Below are positions 24,110-37,396 of a DNA stretch of 64,000 nt, piece by piece (position 1 is the stretch's first letter; the number at the start of each line of letters is the position of its first letter). The DNA is from Druceiella hillmani (lineage: Eukaryota; Arthropoda; Insecta; Lepidoptera; Hepialidae), in contig JAYKKI010000148.1 in the NCBI GenBank assembly GCA_039881145.1, positions 813,501-877,500 of the forward strand, read 5' to 3'. The notes below the pieces were generated by a model. The model was not told the origin of the DNA. It made no database searches and saw only the letters and a list, made by a program, of their open reading frames with translations. The position numbers and the translations under genes were made by a program.

Positions 24110-26375
24110 TATTCGTGAAATTTAAAAGAAAAATATTTTTTCATTTTCTTTTCAATTAAATGACGATAGAAAATCTGAAATGTGTTTCTTAACAAATATT
24201 TTAGTATTTTACTTGGTTAAAATCATATTTAATAGCAAAAAACGATTGTAGTTCGGTTTATATAAATAAAATTTAATTGAATTATAACATTATCGATATT
24301 GTCTTATCGAATTGTATTTCAAGAATATTTTTAATTTCAAAATTTTTATTATCACGTTAATAAATAATTTGACATTCACCCTAGCTTAGATAGTTTTAAA
24401 AAATTATCTAGCAAAAAATATTTTTGCCAGCTTTAGGTTTAGTAAAAACACTAGAAAAATAATACCTTACACATAATCACTAAAATGTAATTTTTTTTTT
24501 GAATGACACTTTTATAATTCGATAGTAGAAATCTGGCATTAGAATTAATTTCTGATATGTAAATTTGGGCCTTGAAAAAAAAAATGTGGAAATAAGGCAC
24601 GACCCTTAAAGTGTTTCATCGTCGAGCAAAATCAGATAAATAAGCCCTCGTTGTTCATAACTACTCCCAATAAATTAAATGTCCCCTACATTAGGAAGCT
24701 GTACAAGTGGAAGTTTTAATGGTGATTACAGTACATCAGTGCAATCTGTATCTGATGTTCGCGTATGCAGTTTAAATCTCAATTTATAAGTGTATGCATA
24801 TTTGAAACAACTGAAGATTTTGCCATAAAATATTTTCCCTCAGGAGTATCAAAAATCTGGTCGCTGTGGTCAGCTTTCAAATTTTCGAAGATTTTTACTT
24901 GGAGAAAAATGGAAAATTTTTAAGCACATAGTAAGATTCTCTTACCATACTTTTAACTTGTACATATGTAAAATTGAATGCCTTGATTACACCGCAGCGA
25001 TTAGTTTCTCAATTTAAGTAATTATAGTTATCTTACGCATATGTGAAAAATAAGAAATAGTAATTCACTTAAAAAAATTCCCATGCAAGTTTAACGTATT
25101 TAATCACTTCACGAGTAAAAAGAGTCTACTATAGTTTTCTTTTGTTTAGTTTTGATTAAAGGAAATCGCTAGACACTAGACTAATTAAAATTTTGTCGAT
25201 TTTGTGTAGGTAGTCAATCAATTATAAAACTAGACACTCAAGTTGAATATTCATTAGTTAACAGAAATTATTGTCAACCTATGAGTAAATAAAAATGAAG
25301 CTGAATCGTCATTAACAAATAATCCAAAGTTTTTAGTGTTTCCAAACACAATTTGAAATACGTTGGAAAAAAGTACAAAAAATTATTTACTAAACTTAAA
25401 TAAAAACAAGCGAGAGATAACCCTATTTCTATTCGTTGACTTATCTTATCACTTCAAATTTTTAACAATGTGGCACCTTTAAAAATCAGTTTTATACTAT
25501 TGCTTCTCACCTCGCTAAAGTTACAACCTATCCAAAAATACAACCAACACAATTTTGTAATTTCTATAAAACCTAAAGTAATCAAAAGACATATTCTTAT
25601 TAACTGCATTCTTTTACGGGAAATGTCAAACATTTACAAACTGCTCCCATTATAAGATTATAGACATTTCTTTTTATGAAATAAGTCAAAAAATACATTA
25701 ATTTTTAGTAATTCATCATTGTTTTCTCAAAACGTAATATCTTATTTAATATATGCTATATGTATGAACAGATTAGAACTAACGAGATATCCAATTTTAT
25801 TAGAAATCTACACCGATATTAAGTTTATATCAAATTAATAAAAATCGCAATTTATTGCAACATTCAATCATTGACCTCCTTCATTACAACAAAATGTACT
25901 TTTGATTCATATTTCATGTCTTACTTTTCTACTCTAAAATTAATATGATACTTTTGAATGTAAATGTGTATAATTTCAAGGTCAACTTGCCAAACGCAAG
26001 AAGTCTGAAAAAAAAGTGCTTTTTTTGACATTTCTCTTACATTACTAAAGCATTTGTGTGTCGTTTGCTATTATTATTTAATTTATATTCTATAAATTAA
26101 AAAAATGGAATATCTAGATTTATAAAAATCTTCAATGTATTATAAAACATATTTTTTATTAATATACATGTTTTATTTTGTTTTGACCAACATTAAACCG
26201 CGGTACACAAGTAGGGAATGGCGAAGAAACATTGAATCGTTTATTCGGATATCATTGATTTATAGTACCTGTAATCACGGTCAAATATGTATATAAATCT
26301 AAATCAGGAAAATATTGTTTGGATCCTTTTTTTAAGATAAACACTATCCTTTCTAATGCTACGCAAAACACGTAC
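24110..26375. other. AT-rich DNA, nothing firmly recognised
   Basis: A frame open from about 24844 to 25016 follows an acceptor-like 'attttccctcag' at 24832-24843, but its composition and length are compatible with chance. No repeats or RNA genes were noticed. Confidence 0.4.
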
Positions 26376-26428
26376 CTTGGATACAAAAGAATGGTTGCGG
26401 TGAATAAGACCGATGGACCCGTGGAAAG
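26376..26428 (-). other. Possible 53-bp internal exon
   Basis: On the minus strand a pyrimidine-rich acceptor, gttttgttttaattccag, precedes a GC-richer 53-bp block, which ends at a consensus donor, ccaag|gtacgt. One frame across it (STGPSVLFTATILLYP) has a TAA just upstream inside the supposed intron, as expected if the block is spliced. Other frames are also open, and the plus strand is open as well (KRMVAVNKTDGPVESWN). No family was recognised and neighbouring exons were not identified. Confidence 0.25.
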
Positions 26429-27398
26429 CTGGAATTAAAACAAAACGCCCTTGACGGGGTAAGAAATTCACTTCGATCCCGTTGTCTGTTTTACTTTTTG
26501 CTTAGATCTTATAAAATGATGATGTAAATTTTTACCAACTGAAACACCTATAGCTGTAATTTATATTTAGTATGTATCTTCAACAGAAATATAACAAAGT
26601 TCTAATAGGGTTTTTTAAAAATTTCAGTAAAGTAACTAAGGAGGCGCACATTTATACATAGACGTTTTTACTGTGCTTTTCATTCTTGGTTCTATATTAA
26701 TATAGCTTGGAACCTTAATTATTCCAAATCCTTTTTGTGCGAAAACTGAAATATATCTTCAAAATAAAATTTACGTACCCTTCGTTAAACAGACGAACAA
26801 AATTCTACGTATCGCTGAAGACTCTCTTACTCTTTATAAATTGGCATCTAAAACCCTATATTTTCTCATTGTCTTTAACTTATAACGGATTAACCAAAGT
26901 ATACATTACTTGCAATATATGAAAATAAATAAATTGAAAAATATTATTTTATGTTTAAAATATGACATCATTTGTGAAATACGTAGATTTTCTGTCGAGA
27001 TATGTGGATTACATAAAATAAGTAAAATCGTATTATTTATTAATACTTTAATTTATTATATCCTTGTATCTAATAACCAATACTCTAGATAGTTTCAGCA
27101 CTCATAAACACAATCAATTAGCTGCAGTTATCTAAATTTTACGCTGAATTAAAAATGAAAGAAATGGTAACAATTACAACACGAAACAAACAAGTATGTT
27201 ATAAAAACACTGCAACTCGCGTGTGTATAACTAGCTGAGATCATCTAATTTAGATGATGGAATGATGCAAATTTTCTTTATTGAAAAAACGAAAAAAGAA
27301 AATTTGCATGTATAGTCATTGTTAAATATACAACTTATACTTATTCGATATATAAGGCGTTAAATATTGAAGAAATTCATTTTAATTTACTTTTTCAC
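26429..27398. other. AT-rich DNA, nothing recognised
   Basis: Two K/I/L/N/Y-rich open frames (26737-26922, 26910-27092) look like composition artefacts. Nothing else is seen. Confidence 0.45.
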
Positions 27399-27498
27399 AA
27401 CTAAATGAAATTACGTGATGCAATATTATTTCTGCTTTATTTATATTCTATACCACGACCTAAGTTTCGATGTATGACAACATCTCCAAGTCCAACAA
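27399..27498 (-). repeat. Dispersed repeat family, copy 2
   Basis: Counterpart of 2752-2848 in the same orientation: caactaaatgaaattac, tattatttctgct, ccacgacctaagtttcg and acaacatctccaagtcc, collinear with copy 1 by eye. Confidence 0.6.
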
Positions 27499-28517
27499 AT
27501 GTCAGCTCCAAATGTCAGTATATTTTGTACATGGCGTTCATGATATTTTTTTATTTTATTATATTTTAATAAATAATTTGACTTTTCCAGTTCAAAAAAA
27601 TTCAATTTGCACAAAATATTTATATTTTTATAAAGCATAAATGGTCGGTTTCATAAAACCAAAATATATAGCAACTTCCTTATAAGTTTTAGCGCCGACT
27701 GCCTTTCGATTATAGCAATATGTGTGGTGAAAAATGGAATATTCCTGTATAATGACAACGAATATAAAATAACTAAATGTAAATTTATTACTTCTGCCAA
27801 AATATAGGAGGAAAAATATACGTTGCTGCATTTAATTATTTTCACTATTATTTACTTGAAAAATATTCACATCTAAATCCTTATACCAGACAAACTACAA
27901 TCAATTGAATCTCTAAGGAAAACGTAAATAATACCAAAGGAATATTCACACACATACATAAATGTTTACTTTATTATTCATCAAAATTTGTTCTGTTAAG
28001 AAGGTAAATGCGATTACAAGAAAATACTATTTGCATTTAGACACCTATTTTCAAATAAAAATTCACATACTTAAAGATTACGTTTGTTATAAAATAAGAG
28101 ATAAATGGGTATATATGGTAGTGGCTAGACCCATCGTTCTCTGAAAATGGAACGCAAGCGTTAGTTTGTCGGAGTTTACATTTTCCAAAACCGATTGAGT
28201 TTCCAATCGGTAACATACATCATTTATTGACTGTAAAACTTCGATATGTTTCGTATATTTACAAAATATCGATGCGTTAGTTAAAAGCTTTGATAGTGAT
28301 GAGAATAGTATACTTGCGTAATAAATGTATTAACTAAGTTCACATTGCAATTCCACGCGTATAAACTATATTTCTATTTCTATTAGTGAATAACTTTCAG
28401 GTCATCTGTGCCACGAGGTATGGCCATTTTACTTGTTCACTGAAGTTATTGTGACTTGAGTCGTACTTTCATCTGATAAATAATAATAATTCAAATGTTA
28501 TTTATTCTTGCGCATCA
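27499..28517. other. AT-rich DNA, nothing recognised
   Basis: A 7-bp hairpin, ccgattg-agtttc-caatcgg, lies near 28190. The short open frames have no motif. Confidence 0.45.
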
Positions 28518-28531
28518 CTATATATATGTGA

Positions 28532-28581
<50 letters not shown>

Positions 28582-28616
28582 GTATATATATATATTTATA
28601 TATATATATACGTATA

Positions 28617-28675
<59 letters not shown>
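28518..28675. repeat. Interrupted (AT)n microsatellite
   Basis: About 155 bp of AT units with scattered gt, tt and cg interruptions (tatatttatatatatgtata, tacgtata). Confidence 0.96.
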
Positions 28676-28677
<2 letters not shown>

Positions 28678-29747
28678 CATATATTTATTTATTAATTACA
28701 CTTAAATTCTTACAAAGCAAAACTAAATAAATGTACACAATTTAGTGTATAACACACTCCACATTTTATTTAGTGAACGATGCAGACTGATTAGTGATAT
28801 GGATGATTCTCCAATAAAGATACTTTTACTCTAAAAAACTTGTGCTAATTCCTAAAAGTAGATAAAATCCACTTTATTATACTTAATATCAATTAAAATG
28901 CAAACAAAATGTCAATTGAAATAAACGTAGTAATACTACCCAAACACGTACCACTAAATTTAAATAAAGTAAAGAACCAAATCGTCACAAAGGCGAATCA
29001 ACTTGCAGAATATAACCATAACCCAGGTGAGTTTACAATTTACTCTTCATTTTCAAAGAACGCAATAAAGACAAAGTGTCTTGCAGAATACGAAACAAAA
29101 AGACTTGATATAAATTTATATTTATGTAACTTAATTTCTTATAAATACCACAAAATAGTTTTATACTTGGTGTCACAAAGTTATTTTTCCCAGAAAAATA
29201 TTTTCTAAAAAAAAATTCATAAATTCCCACCTCGATTCAAAGTCGACATAATAAAATGCCGAACCACAGGGAAAACAACAAAATAGAATATACGTTTAGA
29301 TTTTTATTTATATCAGTATATAAAAGAGGAGTCGGATCTGAAATGTAATGTGATTACAGCGAAATATTGTTTGCGTTTCAACGCAATTTTTATGTAAAAT
29401 AGAACACATCTGTGATCCAATTTTATGTTTCGCGCAGATCCGCCTTACTTTGGAATTGAAACGCCCGTGTATGCGTGCGATATTTACTTTTCTATTATTG
29501 TGCTTTTTGTAATTGCATGCAAGAATATATCACGACTAAAAATAAGCAGGTATATATTGATACCCTATACGCCACTATAGAAAAACCTTATATTAATAAC
29601 TGTCATTTGGACTAAGACATAACTACATAACTTTGACTAGTTATTTTAGTTGTGCTCTACTAATTACACATTAGTGACTCGAATACATAATAGTGAAATA
29701 AAAGCGAAATTTATTAAGTTGTTTCGGTTTCTGAAAAAAAAAATTAT

Positions 29748-29749
<2 letters not shown>
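28676..29749. other. AT-rich DNA, nothing recognised
   Basis: Open for 99 codons on the plus strand at 28909-29208 from an ATG, K/N/I/Y-rich with no domain. A weak inverted pair, 'gcgtttcaa' and 'ttgaaacgc', lies near 29368 and 29455. No gene is called. Confidence 0.4.

Positions 29750-29805
<56 letters not shown>
29750..29805. repeat. (AT)n microsatellite
   Basis: About 27 uninterrupted AT units following an A-rich run. Confidence 0.97.
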
Positions 29806-29809
<4 letters not shown>

Positions 29810-32677
29810 TATTTATAATTATTTTGAAGTACGGCGCAGATTCGTTGTTACAATAGTGATCTTAAATTGTATTCCAATAGTATTAGCATTGTTTTGAATA
29901 GATCAAGAGCAACATGGTTTTTCTCATTGTAATATAAAAAGTTAATAATATACTCCATCGCGTTGTCTCCCCTAGAATAGAAATTACCGTTCCTGGTCCA
30001 TTACTTGGACGGACCGAAATGTGATATTTTTCGCAAGTCAGCATATACGCATTTCCCGCTTATTTAAAAATGTTTCGTGTGGCTAGTCGCTGGAAGAGGT
30101 GTGTAGAGCTAGAGTGACAACATGAATGGATATAATAATGTCAGCCTTATTTCACACGGCACCTTTTATAATCTGCAATATAATAGTTATACTTTGAATT
30201 ATATCGATTCGAAATAAAGGTATGATTTACTATGCTTTTAGATAATTATGCTACAATTGTCATCTAATTTGAATATGAATTTACTCAATCATTTACTTAT
30301 CCTTTTAATATATATGTTAACTCTAATAAATATTAGGTGCAGAAAAATATTTCTAAGTTTATATTTGTTAAATTTACAATAAATATAAATATTAAAATCT
30401 TTTTACTCTTAACTAACTGGACTAGAATGGAAGGAATATTTCTCTACAATATGTCGACCAGTACTTCATTTTTATTTTCGCATCAGAACCACATTTTTAT
30501 TACTTCATAATAACATTTCGCATAACAACATCCTCGACTCAACATCAATTTGTTTCGTCATTATGTCACGTGACCTGAACATAATTTAATATTTCACTGG
30601 AAGTATATTTTGAAACGTACTTTTCTAAATTCAAACACATAATATTTTACGTTTTAAAACATATTCCTAAATGTAAAACTTCGCTATATATATATACTAG
30701 ACATAAACTACCTAATTTGAATTTTTTTAACTTAAATAAATATTTATCCTAAAATTATATATGGCTGGAATATATGTATTCATATTATATGTATTTGACT
30801 TATATTTACCTCCATTTAGCCTCTATTCAAATTTACCTACAACTTTACACCAATGTTGAAAGACTTGGAAAATAAAAATAAAAATGTGAAAATTTTGATA
30901 TCTTTTCTTCTTTGTTACTCAGTAAAGATATGTGATCCGTCTTAATCCCAAATGAAAGTTCATAAGCGTAAACTATTCACCGCACATCTGTTCCGAATCG
31001 ATCTAAAAATTGCAGTGCTTGCGTGCTGCGTTGTGATGTGAATATTTAAAATTGCTGTCTCATGAATATACATGAATGTGACATATTTTTGTGAATGATA
31101 ATATATTGTAATCATAATGTGTTACATTTCTATTGTTCCATTAAATGTCTGTCATTGATGATTTTGTTGCCCAACTGTAATATACTTTTTTGCCTTATAA
31201 TACCCATGAGTAATCTACAATAATGTAATGGATGAACCATAAATAAATAATATTGATGAAATCATTATGAAATACATTAGGAAAACAAATTGTGACATTA
31301 AATAACATATTCTACTTTATGTTTTCATTATTTGTTTATTGAATTAACTTAAATGGTTAACCTGATAACTATACCGTACCACCTCAATTGTGGCCATGTA
31401 ATTGAGTCACGATGTTGAGTCCATCTCTGTTGGTTGGAGACTGACGTCCTCCACTCGAAAGACCACGTAAATATTTTTAATCAATTGTTAGTCAGATTTT
31501 ATGTGTATTTTTATTATTATCTTCTTTGAAATACTTATTATTATTTACACAAATTATATAAAAATAAATACTTACATGCAAGGTGAAAAAAAAAATTATA
31601 TATTGTATGTATATATTTTTTCCTGTTACTAGACTTTGACTTTTTAATTCATAAATATTACTTCAATAAAATAAGTTAAATTTTAAATTTTTAATTGTTC
31701 AAAACGTGTCTCAAATTCAATTATATTTCATTATTGGTTACTTAAAGATTACTGTTGATGTAACAATAAATGTAAAGTGTAATTTACCATGTTATTTTCA
31801 TAAAACCTTGTACAAAACTGAATGACTGATATCTTTTACGCAACATTAGCCTAAATAAAATCTTAATTTCAGTTTATGAATTAAATGTATAAATTATAAC
31901 AATTGTGTTATAATTTCTGTAGGGTTACGTAATTCTCTCGCAAACAATGTTAAAACAGACCTAAAAAACTTTATCCAACTAGATCTATAAAACGGGCTAT
32001 TTGCGATTAAAGTTGGATAATTTAAAAACATAACACGGTTTTTGATATCTTGACCTAAAGTAGCGTGAATGTTAACATAAATATTCAAACCTATTTTGCA
32101 ATAATTACGCAATGGTAATAAAGTAACAGAATACTGATTACATTGCTCTTGTTTCACGTCTACACCATTGTTAAAAATATTGAGGAAAAATTAGGATGTA
32201 TTTAAATGTAAGACATCAGATTTTCACTTATACTTGAACCACGTTTATATTTCTTCAGTTCATACAAACTGCTAGAAGCCTACATATTTACCTACATAGT
32301 CATATAGATCTAACCTCCCAAAGAATGTCGACCACAATACTACTTTAACAGAAACCCGCCAATTTTTTCAGTATATAGTATCGCTGAGAGAATAATCATA
32401 GCGCCGACTGATGTAGCACGTGAGACGTTTCGCATAATTCGTTAAATAGCTTTATTACTGTTGCATAAATAATAACTATCCGCTAGTCAGGCGACACTAA
32501 CGGCCGAGGTACAATATGATATTATTGTATATTAGCAAGAAAAGATAAATTAATTTCCCATTATTTAAGTGTATCGGTGATAGCAATGCATACTTTAATA
32601 CGAAATGCAAGTTAATTTCCTTTAATAATTTCCTTTAATATTCATTACATGTAGACACTTGCTAGCGTAAAAAATAA

Positions 32678-32681
<4 letters not shown>
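29806..32681. other. AT-rich DNA, nothing recognised
   Basis: The longest frame is 87 codons on the minus strand (31894-32157) from a GTG. It contains NYCKIGLNIYVNIHATLGQD but no motif I know, and frames of this length are expected by chance here. Confidence 0.4.

Positions 32682-32723
<42 letters not shown>
32682..32723. repeat. (AT)n microsatellite
   Basis: About 21 uninterrupted AT units. Confidence 0.97.
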
Positions 32724-32726
<3 letters not shown>

Positions 32727-33470
32727 ATGACTGTAGAAATCAAAATTAATTTTTTTTCTGAAATTTACACATTTATTCTCGTGGAACCATATTTGAATGT
32801 ACTGTATTAAATCCAAGCCGCTTAATTTAATAATTTAATTCGTGGACTACACGTCGCTCACACACAGCAAATTAGCTATTTTTGGGCAGACAGTACGATC
32901 TGTCATACACAATCGCTCCTTGTAAATGTTTTTACCAATTACACTTTTTAAGTTTTTTTAGTTCATTTATATTTCTCCCATCTTATTTATCAGAGCAAGT
33001 CGTCAGCGATAATAGAACCAATCCCGTTGAAGTAAACATTTATGCGACGCTTCTCACGCACGCCATCAATTACAATTATTCCTTCAGCGATATTCGGATA
33101 GCTTCAGCGTGACTCGATTAAACTCAGTGTATGTTTGACGCCCTCAGAGAGAGATGATCTTAATGTGAAATTAGATAAGAAGATAAATCAAATAAATGTT
33201 ATTAATTCGACGTAACCTTTAGTTATACGCGTTTGCTTTTCATGTCAAACGATAGGACGATAGACTGGGGAATATTAATTATAACTATACCTTAGCGAGA
33301 TAATAGCAATAGTAATTCAGTAGTGGGTAGAACATTGCATGAATTTTTAAGTTGCGATAACCACATGTATTAACAGTATGATTACGTGGAATTTATTTCT
33401 GTCATCCATTTAGGAAAACCGGTCAAAAGCGTGTAGAAAAGGGTAGTTAGGTTCTATAAATATCTTAACG

Positions 33471-33689
33471 ATGAATATAGTTTCATTTAAAAATTCTGAT
33501 GAAATGTTTCTATTTCGTGCTATCTCATTTTGTTCAAACTTGAAAGAGGAAACAAAACACTTTGCATCTATACAGCGGCAATGTTACGAATACGGGATTC
33601 GAAAGCGGAAAATTAAAGTTCATTTTCATCTTGAAAAATCTATCCGGTGTTTTAACAGTTTATTGGAAAGGGGCGTACGATATAATTAA
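33471..33689 (+). CDS. Hypothetical small open frame, 72 codons
   Basis: ATG-initiated frame with a more balanced composition than most frames in this window: it includes RAISFCSNLKEETKHFASIQ and QCYEYGIRKRKIKVHFHLEK, with a basic central segment. A TATA-like ctataaatatc lies about 14 bp upstream of the ATG, too close to be a normal core promoter for it. No signal peptide, membrane segment or known motif is visible and no splice partners were identified. It may be a chance frame. Nothing in the context suggests a role. Confidence 0.15.
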   Translation: MNIVSFKNSDEMFLFRAISFCSNLKEETKHFASIQRQCYEYGIRKRKIKVHFHLEKSIRCFNSLLERGVRYN

Positions 33690-34869
33690 CATTTACATTA
33701 AATTTTCGCAGTGTTTAATTAGAGGACTTGTTTAAATTATTTGAGACTCAATATTATGAAATATTGCTTGTTGATAATTGTATAATTATACATATAAATA
33801 TTCGCTGCATAGATAAACGTAATTTTACCGAATAAGTGATTGAACAGAAATATTTTTTGCAGAAAAATAGGTTTACAGAAAAGAGCTTCATATTTTTTAT
33901 AATTTAGCATGAATTAATCTTCTAAAAGAAATCCAATATTTAAAGTCTCTAGTCTAGAGCTATAAACACTTGCCTCATGAAGATAAAGATACAAGTTCAA
34001 AACCAACTCAGATAATCATCATAATTGTTTTAATGTAGATTTAACTCAATAATCGAGGAATACGAATCAATCGACTTCCAAGTTTTGAGTTGTCATTGCC
34101 AAAGCGTATTTCAAACGCTCACTCTAACCGTACAACCGTTCATATAGCAAAGAGAGAGCTCAGTTTGAAACTTAATGTTACATCTGAAAATGACTTCCCA
34201 TTATGACGTGTACTCTTCCGTTTATAAAATACCTTGTAATTGGGATGTTATTAAATTTTCGGTTAAAAAGGTATTTTTTTAAATTTGAACCTAACTATAA
34301 CTTCAGAAATTTCGGTGCATCGATGTTTTACTAATACGATTCGTTGATTGCCAAAAGTTTTTCGTCAGAGAGTACAGCTCTTTAATACAATCCATACCGC
34401 ATGTATTATCTAAAAACAGTCTTCATAACCAATGAAAATCCGATTAAAATATGGTGCGATGCAAGCACAAATAAACGGGTTAACAGAAAAATAAATATAA
34501 AGGTAAGAGTATTCACAAAATTTTGCATATTGTCCAAGTATTTATTAATACTTGCTATGCTAGCATGGATTTTAACATAACGAGAGCTTAATTTGACAAT
34601 CGTTTTGTTGAACGAGTAGTCACCACTTCACTTTATGACTTAGTACCACGTACTTGTCATAGTATGAAGGAAATTTTAAAATCAGTTTGATAGTTTCAGA
34701 GATTATTTAAATTTAAAATTAAAAACTTTTAGTATTGAATTCAATACATAATATATATGATTTCGATTTCTACACATATTTCGGATTTAAACTTCAGAGT
34801 TAGTAACTAATTATTTATCATGTTCATGCTAATTCTCTAAATATTTGTTTACTTTTTAGTCTCAGAGCC
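33690..34869. other. AT-rich DNA, nothing recognised
   Basis: No gene, repeat or RNA-like structure was noticed. Confidence 0.5.
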
Positions 34870-36000
34870 CCTCCAAGAAGCCATAACATCCTCCTTCATA
34901 CAAAAGAGGGAACCTTCCAGTGCCTAATAATGCCCCGTGTTTATCATAAAATGCTTGCACGTAACAGGGTAAGAGAAGATCACACGCAAAGAGCCATTCA
35001 GAACCTCCATTTTTTCTAGAACGCATTTAGCAAACGTTCGAAATGGTTCAAAGCTCTGTCCAATTCCAACAAAGTCATTATGACTAAAGAAGCCATGTTC
35101 TAAAAAACTGCATTCTTCTACTCTATTATTACAACGCATAGTCTCCAATAAAACTATACGCGCATCGTCATGCTCACTACAATTAAAGAGTATGTGATCC
35201 AAATCCTGCGTTTTGCATCCGCAGGTATTTACCGGGCTACCTCTGAGTGCAAATCTGTGTAAGTAAGTAATTGCGACGTATAGTAGTCTGGTTAGAGCCA
35301 GGTCTTCTAGATCCGCTGAGAAATAGTAGAGAACAATTTTCTAGTTGTTTTGCCCTTTTAATTCGGCGAGGACCAACTAGTCTGCGAACAACAGAAGGAT
35401 CCATCTACTTGGAATTTGAAATGTAGTGATTCTGCGCCAAAATTCCTTCTTTGCACCAATTCAAAATTAACCACACGTTGTGATCGCAAGGTTTTAGGCA
35501 GAAGGCCTGCTAAAACAGGTAATGCAACCGTTGAACTGATCCTATAAACGTTTGTGAGAGTCATGAGCGGCGTACGCTGCGACCTAATTACGACCATTCT
35601 AACTTATTTGATTTCGACACAGCATAAGGTCATTACCAAAAGCACAAACCCAAGTATGGCGGATTCCATATATTAATTTACATTAGTTTGAGGGTAGAGC
35701 TATTCAGCCCCCAACCGATACCGGCAAGCCGGGCCATGGCATGGAAGGCAACGTGAGCCCTCTCACCAATGTACCGCGCGTGTGGCACAAAGCTCCGCTT
35801 AGAATCATGAATCGTACTCAAGTACGTTACCCTGTCCCGAACAACGATTTTGGACTCACCCATCACCACAGTCGGCTCCCTCAACATTTTGCCCTTGAAA
35901 ATGGCAACCTCGAACTTTTGGGGGGCAAAACTGAACTTATTCGTAACTACATAAAAACTGTCCATTATAGTGAACGTTTTTATTACCTAACAATTCATCA
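34870..36000 (-). mobile_element. Truncated R1-like non-LTR retrotransposon
   Basis: Minus-strand remnant of the 3' end of a LINE: C-terminal part of the reverse transcriptase polyprotein (34924-35965) plus a short 3' region (down to about 34870). Homology fades at about 35950-36000, so the endonuclease and catalytic reverse transcriptase motifs are missing, as in a 5'-truncated insertion. GC content is visibly above that of the flanks, in keeping with an inserted sequence. The 3' boundary has no clear poly(A). Confidence 0.8.
34924..35965 (-). pseudogene. LINE reverse transcriptase C-terminal half, broken
   Basis: Three blocks in order on the minus strand. Block 1 (35965-35678): KFSFAPQKFEVAIFKGKM, EPTVVMGESKIVVRDRVTYL, then SFVPHARYIGERAHVAFHAM and GWGLNSSTLKL, matching the 'KTE...LKG...G...V..VKYLGV..D..L.F..H......R......(A/R)..WGL....L' thumb region of R1-group elements. 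Block 2 (35597-35358): IRSQRTPLMTLTNVYRISST then VALPVLAGLLPKTLR, matching the 'RSQR..L...(K/R)AYRT.S..A..V..G..P' segment. Block 3 (about 35333-34927): YLHRFALRGSPVNTCGCKT then DLDHILFNCSEHDDAR, the C-x-C-x6-H-x4-C zinc-binding tail. A stop follows 'STLKLM' near 35677 and the frame changes between blocks, so it is dead. Confidence 0.82.
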
Positions 36001-37396
36001 TAAACAAGTTAAGTCAAAAATATGAAAAGACATTATAGGACCAATCACTGTGTTAAAAAAAAATTCCAAGAAGTTAAAGTTTTAATAAAATCTTGTCCTC
36101 TTTACACTCAATCCTCCATTTGTAAAGTTTAGTCGCAGCTGCAAAAGCTTCGATCCGATTAATTGAACTTCGAGCCGGTGCCGACAAATGTAGCCTTAGG
36201 GCTAAGATATTTCGATACAGTTTGCACAGTGGCATGAAAAAAATATTCTGTGCTAAAAGTTAAATTGATTTAGTTAGGAAAATAAATCAGCTTTAACACA
36301 GCGCAAAAATCCAATTATTCTCTTGAAAGTTAGAAGCAGAAAATAAATTTTTTTCAAATATATTTAAAATTTCTGTACATTTTTTGGCACTTTAGTGTCT
36401 GAAGTATTCAAAAATTTTAATTGTTAATAAGAACTAAGAAAATCATTGTTTTAAATAAATTATAATATTTATTTACCCAAAATAATTATTAAAGTTAAGC
36501 GATAAGTCTTAACAATCAATTTTTATTTTTAAAAACGAGAATTTAAATTTAATTTGATTAAATACTAAAAATGATTTGAATTGATACATACAGGAAATGG
36601 TCATACGAGTATAATGATTGTTAGAGAATTTGAGCACTACATATCGTTTAGATGTCGAAAAATATTTTATTTTGCTAAGAGTTGATTCGGTCTGCCCTAA
36701 AAAATAATGAGGTAGGAATAAGTTGGAAATTTCTCTAACCTATTTTAGTAATTTTATCTTAAATGTAAAATAACTTAACTAATGGTAAAATAGCAAGTGT
36801 TTTATGTTAAACCATAAAATTTATTTAATAAAAAAATAATCTGTGCGATTATGAAGCCTCGCCCCGTGGGAGAAAAAAGTAAATAGAAATTAATGACTAT
36901 ATTGCGTTTTAAATTTCTATGGTTTGAACATATTCTGGAATCTATTTAAACACTTTGTTCGAGAATCAACGCCTGATTTACTAATTGAAATAATTTTTTG
37001 AAATTTACAATTCAATTGTCTAACTTAGAAGTATGTAAAAACTATTTTGTCTATTAGCAACCAAGTTATTTGTTGTATATTAAATGACCGACGAATCGTA
37101 CATATAAACATAAAGAAATTGTTGGTATTTACCAAAACCAGATTTTAAAACCATGTATATGGATTATATTCAACGGAACCCGTTCCGCTCCGTTGAAAAA
37201 ATCACAAAAACAAACATTATTTTGGTAAATTACAAATTGAACGAATTCAAAAATTAAGTTGAAAATCTATTAAATTATCATCAAGCTCAAAACAACGAAC
37301 TCCAATACATAAACAAAGAATAATCTGAGTTAATGAAGAATTCTTCAATCCTACTCAAACAACCGCTCCGTCACTGGAATAAATGAACAAAAACTA
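36001..37396. other. AT-rich DNA with small hairpin
   Basis: Mostly featureless. ttcaacgga (37169-37177) and tccgttgaa (37189-37197) form a 9-bp inverted repeat within a GC-richer patch. A GC-richer stretch at 36130-36235 was not identified. Confidence 0.4.

Noticed and set aside
28909..29208. 99-codon plus-strand frame
   Set aside because: K/N/I/Y-rich with no domain; frames of this length are expected by chance at this base composition.
35741..36025. 94-codon plus-strand frame
   Set aside because: It is antisense to the recognised LINE reverse transcriptase block at 35678-35965.
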